Position numbers and translations under genes: made by a program | Part shown: piece after piece, positions 1-6,595 of the stretch | Layout of the letters: the number at the start of each line of letters is the position of its first letter | Numbering within the stretch: the stretch's first letter is position 1 | The notes under the pieces: model-generated | Seen by the model: the letters and a program-made list of their open reading frames with translations, nothing else | Database searches by the model: none | Told to the model about the DNA's origin: nothing | Assembly: GCA_900548125.1 (NCBI GenBank) | Contig: URJN01000090.1 | Span: 1 to 8,135 of the forward strand | Length of the DNA stretch: 8,135 nt | Source of the DNA: an uncultured Eubacteriales bacterium | Lineage (GTDB): Bacteria; Bacillota; Clostridia; Christensenellales; Aristaeellaceae | Direction: 5' to 3'

Positions 1-51
1 TTTGCTGTTCAGGTCACCTTATCTCAACAAGCCGAGGCGGTCTCAACCCGC

Positions 52-1605
52 TTACTTATTCTTTGTAATATAAATCGCGCGGGCGACCGGAACTTCCTCC
101 TCCTGTCCGCTGCTGCTGTCCTTGGCGTCAACGGGCAGGGTCAGTTCTTCACCAATCAGATAGAACGTCACGACGTCGCCCTCCTTCACCTCGTCCGTCG
201 TTTGAAGCACGACGTACATCGGCGACTGCCACACGCCGGTGGACGGGTTATCCATGCAGACCAGCGCACAGGGATTGCCGTCGTAATCCGTAAAGCTCAT
301 CACCTTGCCGCGGAGAATAAACCGCTTGCCCGCGTACTTGGCAGGGTCTTTAATCAGCTCCTTATAGGTGACGGAAATCATCTTCTGGCGGAACTGCGCA
401 ATCAATTCCTTCTCTGTCCACTCTCGGGTCAGCGTAATATTGGCGCTGCTCTGCGCACAGCCCTCTGCCTTGGCAGTCAGCGTATACGTTTCCGTTCCCG
501 CGTCATCCATAAACACGCGGACAGAGAATGCGCCGTTTCGATTCGCCTTGACATTGGTAGACATGCCCTTGCCGGTGACATAGACCGTCGCGTTCGGTTC
601 AGTCACGCCGCGCACCATGACGTTGCTTCCGGTAAACGTCAGCTCCGTCGGCTCCGTGATTTCAAGACGCGCCGCCGGCTTCTTATATCGGATGGCAAAC
701 ACCGCGCTGCTTTCGCCGCTGACGACCTTCATTTCATACTCGCCCTCGTCAGGCAGCTTGACCTGAACGGAGAACGAGCCGTCCTTCTTCGCCGTCGTTT
801 TGGCAATCTGATTGCCGTCCGCGCTGACGGTCAGCTCTGCGGAGGCATCCGCCGTGCCGCTGAGCGTGAATTGCGCTTCGGTCACATACGCAGGAACTTC
901 GCCGAGCGTCATGCTGCCGGTGATTTCGACTTTGGCAGCATTGTTTTCCGGTTCAAGCGTCGGTTCAGGCGTTGCCGTCGGCTTGAGCGTCGGTGTCGGC
1001 GTCGCCGTACTGACCGACGAGAGCAGCTTGATGTTTTCCAAAAGCCGCTCCATGCGCGCGTCGTCCTCCTCCGTCGGCTCGCGCCCCACGATGGTCTGCT
1101 CAATCATATACAGCCGCCCCAGATGCAGCGTCGCATAGCGCAGGCTGTACACCGGCATGGACGCATACATCGCCGAGGACGTCAGGCGCACACATTCCGG
1201 CTTCGTATCGACGAACGCGCAGGTCTCATACAGCCCGCTCATCTCAAACTGCGCCAGAAACGAAAGTCTGCGTTCATCGGAGAGATCGCTCATATTTTTA
1301 ACGTCTGCGAAGCTGCCCGCGTCCGTCACGCTGACGGCAATCTGCCCGCCATCGTCGGGAATGACTTCCATCACGATACCCGAAGCGATATAGCTGGCAA
1401 GCACGGCTTCCTTTGTCGTCCCCAGATCATGGAGCAGTTCTTCATGCTCATCCAAATTGGTTTGGGTCAGCACGGTTTCATTCTCCCGCTGCGTATAACG
1501 GAATCCTTCGTATGAAAAGACATAAGTCGCCTCCTGCGCCCATGCGCTCTGACTGCCGAGCAGCAGAGCAGCACCAAGCAGGACTGCACAAGCCTGACGC
1601 TTCAT
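52..1605 (-). CDS. Secreted protein with two Ig-like domains and a C-terminal OB-fold-like domain (function unknown)
   Basis: The product is 517 residues. Residues 1-23 form a signal peptide (KR, a hydrophobic core, then AWA before QEA), with no lipobox cysteine, so export and signal peptidase I cleavage are expected. Residues 24-195 are an unrecognised mixed alpha/beta domain. Residues 200-220 are a Thr/Pro linker (TPTPTLKPTATPEPT). Residues about 225-306 and 312-393 are two similar beta-rich segments, each beginning A-[KR]-[VL]-E-I-T and holding a DGSFSVQV / NGAFSVRV strand, typical of bacterial Ig-like repeats. Residues about 413-512 (YKELIKDPAKYAGKRF, then LRGKV) resemble the OB-fold module of clostridial lipoproteins. 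The start at 1605 is chosen because AAAGGGGG lies 11 bases upstream and the signal peptide begins there; an in-frame ATG at 1644 has no ribosome binding site. It lies 42 bases after the ligase-like gene and is probably co-transcribed. The domain reading is inference from sequence patterns; no catalytic motif was seen. Confidence 0.8.
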   Translation of the reverse strand: MKRQACAVLLGAALLLGSQSAWAQEATYVFSYEGFRYTQRENETVLTQTNLDEHEELLHDLGTTKEAVLASYIASGIVMEVIPDDGGQIAVSVTDAGSFADVKNMSDLSDERRLSFLAQFEMSGLYETCAFVDTKPECVRLTSSAMYASMPVYSLRYATLHLGRLYMIEQTIVGREPTEEDDARMERLLENIKLLSSVSTATPTPTLKPTATPEPTLEPENNAAKVEITGSMTLGEVPAYVTEAQFTLSGTADASAELTVSADGNQIAKTTAKKDGSFSVQVKLPDEGEYEMKVVSGESSAVFAIRYKKPAARLEITEPTELTFTGSNVMVRGVTEPNATVYVTGKGMSTNVKANRNGAFSVRVFMDDAGTETYTLTAKAEGCAQSSANITLTREWTEKELIAQFRQKMISVTYKELIKDPAKYAGKRFILRGKVMSFTDYDGNPCALVCMDNPSTGVWQSPMYVVLQTTDEVKEGDVVTFYLIGEELTLPVDAKDSSSGQEEEVPVARAIYITKNK

Positions 1606-1647
1606 CGTGATAAAAGCCCCCTTTATTTTTTCATCATCGCGCATCCG

Positions 1648-3141
1648 TCAGCGCGAAACGCTCTCCCTGCTTATGCCTGCCAGCTGTGCCAGCGAGAACA
1701 TAAAGACAAGGTTAATCGGCGTCATTGCGCCCAGCGTTGCGCTTTCCATCATTCCTACAGCCAACGCCGCCGCTGCTGTCATGACCATGACCAATACGCT
1801 GCGCTCCCGTTCCTTCGCAAAGAACGCATGCAATGTCTGTCGCAGCGCAATGACAAGAAAAACCGCTTCCAGCGCAAAACCGATCAAACCGAAATCTGCC
1901 GCCCATTGCAGGTAAGTGTTATGAACGGCGACCGCACCGTTCTCCTCGTGAATCGTACCCGCGACAATCTTGCTTCCGGTATGCCCGACGCCGTTGCCAA
2001 TCAGCATCATCTTCGGCTCTTCCCGCCAGGATTTCAAAACGTTTTTCCAAATCGTCGTGCGATCCGAGAACGTGGAATCTATGCCGGGGCGCACACTCAT
2101 TGTGCCGCCTGCGGAAATATCCTCGATCATCTGCGGTTCAGCAGGAATCTGTACAGCCGCTCCGATAGGAATCTGCGCATCCGGTTCATCTTCCGTCTGC
2201 ACTTCCTCTGTCGGTTCCTGTATCTCACATTCCTCCTGCCGCGCGGCATAATGCTCCAGAGCGGCTTCCGTCGCCAGCTTGCTGACCTCATAGCCGCCTG
2301 CGATGATGAGCACCGCGCTGAGCAACGCCGCCGCCGTCGCGATTCCCCTACCACGGGCTGCAAGCGCACGCCGAAGCAAATCAAACGCGCCGATGGCGAG
2401 CGCAAGCAGCAGCGCATAGCGGGATGTGCGGCTCTGCGTCAACACGACAACCACAGCGGACATCGCCGCCGGTATGACGCACACTGCCTTGAGCAGCGGG
2501 TTTTTCGCGCAGCTGCATGCCAGCAGGCTCATCATGCACAGGCAGAGCGCAATCATGCCCGTGCTGTTATAATGCATGCCTGCCCACAGATAGCCATCCT
2601 GCACGCCGAACACACTTCCGCCCGCTCCAACATCCAGACAGCCTGCTGTTGCGGCATAATAAAGCAGACAGCCGCTCCAAATTACAGCGAATACGGCAAA
2701 CAGCCCGCTGGTCATCGCCAGCATATTTCTCCTGCGTTCCTTGCTCGCTTCGGAAATAGACGCATAGACGCCGAAGAACATCGTGCTGTAGCCAAACCAT
2801 GCGCTCAGATTATTGAACGTCATGCCAAACCGAATGGCAAACGGCACGACCAGCCACACGTAGAGGATAAACAGCGTCATCACGTCGCTGTGCGTCCTTT
2901 GGGGCTTGACCGAACGCCTTTGGAGTCTGAGCAGGCAGAGCGACGCGCCCCACGGCACGACGATAAACTGATAAACAGCATTGACCTGTTCCTTATACCA
3001 GCCAAAGATATCCGAATTCAGCACGGCGACGTCAAGAAACGCCATCAGCAGGAATAACCCTTCGTTGCCTAAAAACGCCAAAATCACATCGCGCACGATG
3101 CCCTGACAGCGGCTTAAAAGACCCTCCTCCTGTTTTTGCAT
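1648..3141 (-). CDS. O-antigen ligase / Wzy polymerase-like polytopic membrane protein
   Basis: This 497-residue protein has about ten to twelve hydrophobic segments (for example 20-41, 55-72, 87-105, 140-163, 194-211, 219-235, 242-256, 268-282, 413-434, 449-470, 473-490). Family hallmarks are LTQSRTSR (234-241) at the end of a membrane segment, a large external loop at 285-412, SDRTTIW (359-365), LIGNGVGHTG (380-389) and VHNTYLQWAADFGLIG (406-421); His-Asn-x-Tyr-Leu-Gln before a membrane helix is typical of O-antigen ligase/Wzy_C proteins. Relatives polymerise surface polysaccharides or transfer lipid-linked glycans outside the membrane. In a Gram-positive-type cell an exopolysaccharide or teichoic/wall-glycan substrate is likelier than O-antigen, but that is inference. 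The loop carries an acidic stretch at 303-320. The ATG has GAAGGAG 7 bases upstream. No convincing promoter was found between it and the jag terminator, so read-through may contribute. Confidence 0.82.
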   Translation of the reverse strand: MQKQEEGLLSRCQGIVRDVILAFLGNEGLFLLMAFLDVAVLNSDIFGWYKEQVNAVYQFIVVPWGASLCLLRLQRRSVKPQRTHSDVMTLFILYVWLVVPFAIRFGMTFNNLSAWFGYSTMFFGVYASISEASKERRRNMLAMTSGLFAVFAVIWSGCLLYYAATAGCLDVGAGGSVFGVQDGYLWAGMHYNSTGMIALCLCMMSLLACSCAKNPLLKAVCVIPAAMSAVVVVLTQSRTSRYALLLALAIGAFDLLRRALAARGRGIATAAALLSAVLIIAGGYEVSKLATEAALEHYAARQEECEIQEPTEEVQTEDEPDAQIPIGAAVQIPAEPQMIEDISAGGTMSVRPGIDSTFSDRTTIWKNVLKSWREEPKMMLIGNGVGHTGSKIVAGTIHEENGAVAVHNTYLQWAADFGLIGFALEAVFLVIALRQTLHAFFAKERERSVLVMVMTAAAALAVGMMESATLGAMTPINLVFMFSLAQLAGISRESVSR

Positions 3142-3194
3142 AACTTCACTCCTTCAATTGCGGGCAGAGCCTTATGCAATTCCCTGATATTTTC

Positions 3195-3231
3195 AAAAAA
3201 GAAAGGGCGGGAGGATTACTCCTCCCCGCCC
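3195..3231 (-). terminator. Intrinsic terminator of the rpmH-jag operon, overlapping the jag stop codon
   Basis: On the minus strand a GC-rich stem (GGGCGGGGAGGA pairing with TCCTCCCGCCC, one bulged G) with the loop GTAA is followed by TTTCTTTTTT. The stop codon TAA of jag sits in the loop, so the upstream arm encodes the last residues (Gly-Gly-Glu-Glu). This is a textbook intrinsic terminator shape and separates the ribosomal/insertase operon from the downstream envelope pair. Confidence 0.88.
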
Positions 3232-4433
3232 AGCACATCAACGGGAGCCGGGCTTTCCGGCGTAATAACGGGTTCCTGCGCGTTCTGTCCGTCCGCGCTC
3301 TGCGGCGCGGTCTGCGCGGCATTCTGCGCCGGCTTGCGCGGTCCGCGGCGGCGGCTGCGGCGGGGCTTGTCGCCCTGCGGCTTGTCCTGCTTATCCTGCC
3401 TGTCGGCGCGTTCCGGCTGGTTCTTGAGCATAATCACCACGCGGCGGTTCGGCTCTTCGCCCTCGGAATGGGTCGTTACAGACGGATGATTCTGCAGCGC
3501 GGTGTGCAGCACGCGGCGCTCATACGGATTCATCGGCTCAAGCACAACCTTGCGTCCGGTTTTGACGGCGCGGTTCGCCATGCGCTGAGCCAGACGGCGC
3601 AGGCTGTCCTCGCGCTTGGAGCGGTAGTTTTCGGTATCCAGCGTCACGCGGATATAGCCTTCGCGACCCTTGTTGACCTGAAGGCTCGTCAGATACTGCA
3701 GCGCATCGAGCGTTTCGCCGCGGCGTCCAATCAGGATGCCCAGCGTATCGCCGATCATGTGAATCGACAGGCTGTCCGGCTCGCTGTCGTTTACATAGAC
3801 ATCCACCTTCACGCCCATGCGTTCGGTGACATCCATGAGGAATCTCTGCGCGCGTCCCGCGGGCGTATCTTCTCCGAAGATGACGGGCGGTTCGGTCGGC
3901 GCAAACGTTTCAGCAGGAACCATCGGCGCATAATCGCGCTTCTCCTCCGGCTGCACGTCGGTCTTTTCCTTGGGCGGACGCGGCGGACGCGGTTTTCTTT
4001 CCTTCGGCTCGCGGGCGGGCTTGGGTGCCGCGGGCTTCCGCTCAACCTCAGCCTTCGGCTCCTCGGCTTTTACGACCGGCTTCGGCTCGGCTTTCGGTGC
4101 CTCTGCCTTCACCGGCTCTGCCTTCGGTGCAGGCTTGACGGCAGGCTTAATCGGCTCAGCCTTCACGGCGGGCTTGGGCTGCGGCTTCTTCTTCGCCTGA
4201 TCGTTCAGGCTCAGGCTGCCAATAAGGTCGCTCAAGCCGTGGTCGTCCTCGCGTTCCTCCTCCATGATGGTCAGACGGACGCGGGCGGGTTTGCTGCCAA
4301 ACAGACCAAACAAGCCCTTTGCGCCCTCCTGAAGCACATCCACATGGACATCGGCAATCGTTACACCCAGTTCAGCCAGACCGTTGTCAATTGCTTCCTG
4401 GGTGGTTTTGCCGGTGAATTCCTGAATCTTCAT
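3216..4433 (-). CDS. jag: Jag/KhpB RNA-binding protein (SpoIIIJ-associated), Jag-N + KH + R3H domains
   Basis: The 405-residue protein has the three-part Jag architecture. Residues 1-52 are the Jag_N domain (EFTGKTTQEAIDNGLAELG, then GAKGLFGLFGSKPARV). Residues 80-165 are a low-complexity Lys/Pro/Ala/Glu linker with repeated KAEP units. Residues about 195-265 are a KH domain with the GxxG loop in LIGRRGETLDALQYL. Residues about 268-334 are an R3H domain with Arg306-x3-His310 in NPYERRVLH. Residues 335-370 are a basic tail (RRSRRRGPRKP) followed by an acidic end. Jag/KhpB proteins bind RNA and are tied to cell elongation and division control and to YidC. The length exceeds a typical Jag of about 200-250 residues because of the linker and tail. 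The start codon overlaps the yidC stop (TGATG), with GAGGAGG 10 bases upstream inside yidC, so translation is probably coupled. The gene ends inside its own terminator. Confidence 0.95.
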   Translation of the reverse strand: MKIQEFTGKTTQEAIDNGLAELGVTIADVHVDVLQEGAKGLFGLFGSKPARVRLTIMEEEREDDHGLSDLIGSLSLNDQAKKKPQPKPAVKAEPIKPAVKPAPKAEPVKAEAPKAEPKPVVKAEEPKAEVERKPAAPKPAREPKERKPRPPRPPKEKTDVQPEEKRDYAPMVPAETFAPTEPPVIFGEDTPAGRAQRFLMDVTERMGVKVDVYVNDSEPDSLSIHMIGDTLGILIGRRGETLDALQYLTSLQVNKGREGYIRVTLDTENYRSKREDSLRRLAQRMANRAVKTGRKVVLEPMNPYERRVLHTALQNHPSVTTHSEGEEPNRRVVIMLKNQPERADRQDKQDKPQGDKPRRSRRRGPRKPAQNAAQTAPQSADGQNAQEPVITPESPAPVDVLGGEE

Positions 4434-5431
4434 CAGATGCCAACCTCCTCAGCCTTGGACGCCTTGCGATCCTGCTGCTCAAAGTACTTGTTGAAGCCAA
4501 TCTGCTCGATGATTGCGTAGATATTGGAAACGACCCAATACAGCGCGAACGCGGAGTTGTAGCTGGCGCAGAAGTAGAGGGACATGAAGGTCATGACGTA
4601 AATCATCATCTTCTGGCTGCTCTCCTGAGACGGATCCATCTGGGTGTTCTTCATGGTCAGCTTCTGCATGAAGATCTGAGACACGACGGAGAGGATCGGC
4701 AGCAGGAACCAGCCGTTGCCCTCCTGATAGATGGAGAAGCGGATGATGCCCAAGATGCTCAGGTTGCCCAGACCCACGACCGGCGCGATATACGGCGCAT
4801 AAGCCGCGGAGCTGACGAACGGGGTGACGACCTGCGTGATGTAGTTCGTCAGGTCATTGGCGTTGGCAAAATTGAGGACTTCCGGAATGGTGCCGGCGGC
4901 GACGAGCTTGGCGCTCACATCGTTCCAGACCTTGAAATCGACCATGCGCAGGGACTGCACGTCCGGCATGAAGGTCGCAAACGGGCTGTCCGGCATCCAG
5001 AGGTTCTTGATCCACAGGAACGGCTCGACAAGCGTGTGCGGGTCGATCTCCGGATTATGGTAGAAGGTCAGGAACTGGGAAACCAGCTGCTCGTTCGCGA
5101 AGGTGCGCAGCGCGTAAAACATCGCAAACAGGATGACCGTGGAAATCAGCATCGGCAGGCAGGAACCCATCGGGTTGACGCCTTCCTTGCGGTAAAGCTC
5201 CTGAAGCTTCTGGTTGAGCTTTTCCTGATCGTCCTTGTATTTCTCCTGCAGAGCCTTCTGCTTGGGGGCGAGGCTGGACATGCGCATGGTGGAACGGCGG
5301 CTCTTCAGGTTGAGCGGCATCACCACCAGCTTGATGAGAATGGTAAAGACGATGATCGTCAGCGCATAGTTGTTGATAATCGAATGCAGCGCCTTAATGA
5401 GCGTCAGCAGCAGCGAATTGAGGAAACTCAT
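4433..5431 (-). CDS. yidC: Membrane protein insertase YidC/OxaA/SpoIIIJ
   Basis: The 332-residue protein is a Gram-positive-type YidC, which inserts membrane proteins into the cytoplasmic membrane alone or with SecYEG. The first clear membrane segment (22-41) carries TILIKLVVMPL; Lys34 takes the place of the conserved groove arginine, as is common in clostridia. A cytoplasmic coiled hairpin follows (44-83: SLAPKQKALQEKYKDDQEK, LQELYRKEGVNP), then MGSCLPMLISTVILFAMFYALR (88-109). The last segments are near 220-232, 240-256, 275-290 and 293-309. There is no clear signal peptide or lipobox at the N terminus, unlike SpoIIIJ. The stretch between the second and third core segments (about 112-235) is much longer than in Bacillus SpoIIIJ. 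The ATG has AAGGAGG 11 bases upstream, lying inside yidD; the gene overlaps yidD by 38 bases and jag by one. Confidence 0.96.
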   Translation of the reverse strand: MSFLNSLLLTLIKALHSIINNYALTIIVFTILIKLVVMPLNLKSRRSTMRMSSLAPKQKALQEKYKDDQEKLNQKLQELYRKEGVNPMGSCLPMLISTVILFAMFYALRTFANEQLVSQFLTFYHNPEIDPHTLVEPFLWIKNLWMPDSPFATFMPDVQSLRMVDFKVWNDVSAKLVAAGTIPEVLNFANANDLTNYITQVVTPFVSSAAYAPYIAPVVGLGNLSILGIIRFSIYQEGNGWFLLPILSVVSQIFMQKLTMKNTQMDPSQESSQKMMIYVMTFMSLYFCASYNSAFALYWVVSNIYAIIEQIGFNKYFEQQDRKASKAEEVGI

Positions 5432-5738
5432 GGACGGAACGTCCTCCTTGCATCAAGAAAATTAGCTTTTGGTCGATATGTCCTGCCTCGAGTGATTTCG
5501 ATTTTCCCCTTCCTGCCCGTTTGGGCGGAACGGGATCGTAAAAGCTCCCCTTGTAAAAGGGCTGGCAGCGCAGAAGCCGCCGCACAGCAAGATAGCCGCC
5601 CTTGAGCGCACCGTGTTCCTCAATCGCCTTCATCGCGTAGGTGGAACAGGTCGGCGTAAACGGGCAGCACGGCGCATGCATCGGGCTCAAAAACCGCCTG
5701 TAAAAGCGGATGAGCAGCAGCAGCAGCCGTTTGATCAC
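5394..5738 (-). CDS. yidD: Membrane protein insertion efficiency factor YidD
   Basis: The 114-residue protein has an N-terminal amphipathic/hydrophobic helix (1-17, IKRLLLLLIRFYRRFLSP), the family signature CCPFTPTCSTYA (24-35), the GALKGGYLAVRRLLRC block (43-58) and DPVPPK (68-73). YidD is a small membrane-associated protein that helps YidC-dependent insertion. The start is a GTG whose last base pair overlaps the rnpA stop (GTGA), with GGGGGA seven bases upstream; there is no other suitable start before the signature. Family members normally end a few residues after DPVPP (about 70-85 residues). Here the frame runs on for about 40 further residues with no recognisable domain, ending 38 bases inside yidC. 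The tail may be a harmless extension or the result of loss of the usual stop codon. Confidence 0.93.
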   Translation of the reverse strand: MIKRLLLLLIRFYRRFLSPMHAPCCPFTPTCSTYAMKAIEEHGALKGGYLAVRRLLRCQPFYKGSFYDPVPPKRAGRGKSKSLEAGHIDQKLIFLMQGGRSVHEFPQFAAADAH

Positions 5739-6109
5739 GGATTTTCCCCCGCTTTCGGCGCAGCCTGAGGCGGTTTCGGCTCAGGCAGAAAAAGGTTCTG
5801 CTTGCGCAGCAGATACTGCATGGAACGGCAGAGCTTGTCAAACTCCGCATCGACAGCGGGTTGACGGGCAATAAAGATGTACAGCCCCGGCTTCATCCTC
5901 GGCAGCAACGGCACGCATGCCGCACGGAGACGACGCTTGATGCGGTTGCGCTGTACGGCGCAGCCGAGCTTTTTGCCGACCGAGAAGCCCACCTTGAGCG
6001 TCTGCGAGCGGACATAGAGCAAGACCATCTCTTTGGATCCGGAGGAAGTGCCGCGGCGATATACATATTTGAATTGCGCGTTCTTTTTCAGACTGTAAGT
6101 TCTTTGCAA
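5735..6109 (-). CDS. rnpA: RNase P protein component RnpA, TTG start
   Basis: RnpA is the protein subunit of ribonuclease P, which matures the 5' end of tRNA precursors. From the proposed start the product is 124 residues: MQRTYSLKKNAQFKYVYRRG matches the usual family N terminus, then GFSVGKKLG (41-49) and the RNA-binding RNR motif QRNRIKRRLR (53-62). Residues 106-124 are a Pro/Ala/Lys-rich tail (PEPKPPQAAPKAGENP) not needed by the fold. The TTG at 6109 is preferred over the in-frame GTG at 6145, because AGGGGAG lies ten bases before the TTG and the 12 extra residues from the GTG have no family counterpart. The stop overlaps the yidD GTG start by four bases (GTGA), implying coupled translation. 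Confidence 0.94.
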   Translation of the reverse strand: MQRTYSLKKNAQFKYVYRRGTSSGSKEMVLLYVRSQTLKVGFSVGKKLGCAVQRNRIKRRLRAACVPLLPRMKPGLYIFIARQPAVDAEFDKLCRSMQYLLRKQNLFLPEPKPPQAAPKAGENP

Positions 6110-6119
6110 ATTAACAACG

Positions 6120-6126
6120 CTCCCCT
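6120..6126 (-). promoter_or_regulatory. Ribosome binding site that fixes the rnpA TTG start
   Basis: AGGGGAG on the minus strand, ten bases from the TTG at 6109. It lies inside the frame opened by the GTG at 6145, which argues against that longer start. Spacings of 10-11 bases recur in this window (yidC, jag, the secreted protein). Confidence 0.7.
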
Positions 6127-6202
6127 GTTGGGATCGACCGCGCACGGCTGAGCCAGCCTTCGCCCCGCCCGCAGAAGCAGCGCGGCAAAAAAACGGTCAA
6201 TG

Positions 6203-6237
6203 AAAGAAAAAGGCCCGCTCCCGGTCTTTGCCGGGCC
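6203..6237 (-). terminator. Terminator-like hairpin between rpmH and rnpA (probable attenuator)
   Basis: Minus strand: GGCCCG pairs with CGGGCC across a 14-base loop that can itself form CCCGG-CAAAGA-CCGGG as an alternative, followed by TTTTTCTTT. It lies about 80 bases after the rpmH stop and about 95 before rnpA. A second small hairpin (CCGCC-TATC-GGCGG, 6283-6296) with TTTTT six bases later lies upstream. Partial termination here would give more L34 mRNA than rnpA-yidD-yidC-jag mRNA, which fits the higher demand for a ribosomal protein. No convincing promoter was found between this hairpin and rnpA. Confidence 0.65.
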
Positions 6238-6319
6238 GGACCGAACGCCTTTCCCAAGCGATGCGCAGGGGAAAAACGGGTGCCGCCGATAGGCGGACGC
6301 TGATTGTCAGTTACGAGAA

Positions 6320-6475
6320 TCAGACGGGATTGGAAACGGTCAGCTTCGCGCGGCCGCGGGCACGGCGGCGGGCGAGAACCTTACGGCCGTTCTTGGTGGA
6401 CATACGGGAACGGAAGCCATGCACCTTTGCGCGCTGGCGCTTCTTGGGCTGATAAGTTCTGACAGACGATGCCAT
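6320..6475 (-). CDS. rpmH: 50S ribosomal protein L34
   Basis: A 51-residue basic protein translated directly from the minus strand: MASSVRTYQPKKRQRAKVHG at the start, then GFRSRMSTKNGRKVLARRRA, ending AKLTVSNPV. The RTYQPKKRQR...KVHGFR.RM.T.NGR.VL..RR core is diagnostic for bacterial L34 of the large ribosomal subunit. AGGAG lies nine bases before the ATG. Bacterial L34 usually has 44-47 residues starting MKRT(Y/F)QP; this one has a few extra N-terminal residues (MASSV) and a longer C-terminal end. There is no alternative start nearer RTYQ. It is the first gene of the operon and lies just downstream of the promoter at 6566-6595. Confidence 0.97.
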   Translation of the reverse strand: MASSVRTYQPKKRQRAKVHGFRSRMSTKNGRKVLARRRARGRAKLTVSNPV

Positions 6476-6522
6476 TGTTACACACTCCTATCGTAATAAC
6501 GAATTTGAACAAATGTAGAATC

Positions 6523-6541
6523 GCGCCGCGGCAGGCGGCAC
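6523..6541 (-). other. Hairpin in the rpmH leader
   Basis: GTGCCGC-CTGCC-GCGGCGC on the minus strand forms a seven-base-pair GC-rich stem (one G-T pair) near the middle of the predicted leader of about 80 bases. There is no T-run after it, so it is not a terminator; it could stabilise the mRNA or affect translation. Confidence 0.4.
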
Positions 6542-6565
6542 GTTGTTCCATGCGAAAGCGATTAT

Positions 6566-6595
6566 AGTATACTTCACCATCTGCCGTGAAGTCAA
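6566..6595 (-). promoter_or_regulatory. Sigma-A-type promoter of the rpmH operon
   Basis: Minus strand -35 TTGACT (6595-6590), 18-base spacer, -10 TATACT (6571-6566), with an overlapping TATAAT immediately downstream. The predicted start of transcription near 6558 gives a leader of about 80 bases. A seven-base inverted repeat, ACTTCAC-N8-GTGAAGT (6571-6592), fills the spacer and overlaps both hexamers, so it could serve as an operator. Confidence 0.85.

Noticed and set aside
1..51. Terminator after the secreted-protein gene
   Set aside because: Only a four-base stem (GCGG/CCGC) and a repeated TCTCAAC (22-28 and 41-47) are visible, with no T-run; the operon may continue outside the window.
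202..1515. Long open frame on the plus strand over the secreted-protein gene
   Set aside because: It is antisense to a gene with a signal peptide, good ribosome binding site and domain pattern; its own translation is His/Arg-rich with no recognisable motif.
1606..1644. Upstream ATG at 1644 for the secreted protein
   Set aside because: There is no Shine-Dalgarno before it, and the signal peptide begins at the ATG at 1605, which has AAAGGGGG upstream.
1828..3057. Long plus-strand open frame over the ligase-like gene
   Set aside because: The translation is compositionally biased (His, Arg, Gln) and without motifs, as expected for the reverse of a GC-rich membrane-protein gene.
3142..3200. Promoter for the ligase-like gene (TTGAAA at 3191-3196 on the minus strand)
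   Set aside because: Hexamers at the right distance match the -10 consensus poorly; the TTGAAA overlaps the terminator T-run.
3174..4520. Plus-strand open frame of over 400 codons over jag
   Set aside because: It is the mirror of the KAEP-rich and Arg-rich Jag coding sequence; it is Leu/Arg-rich, lacks family features and crosses the terminator.
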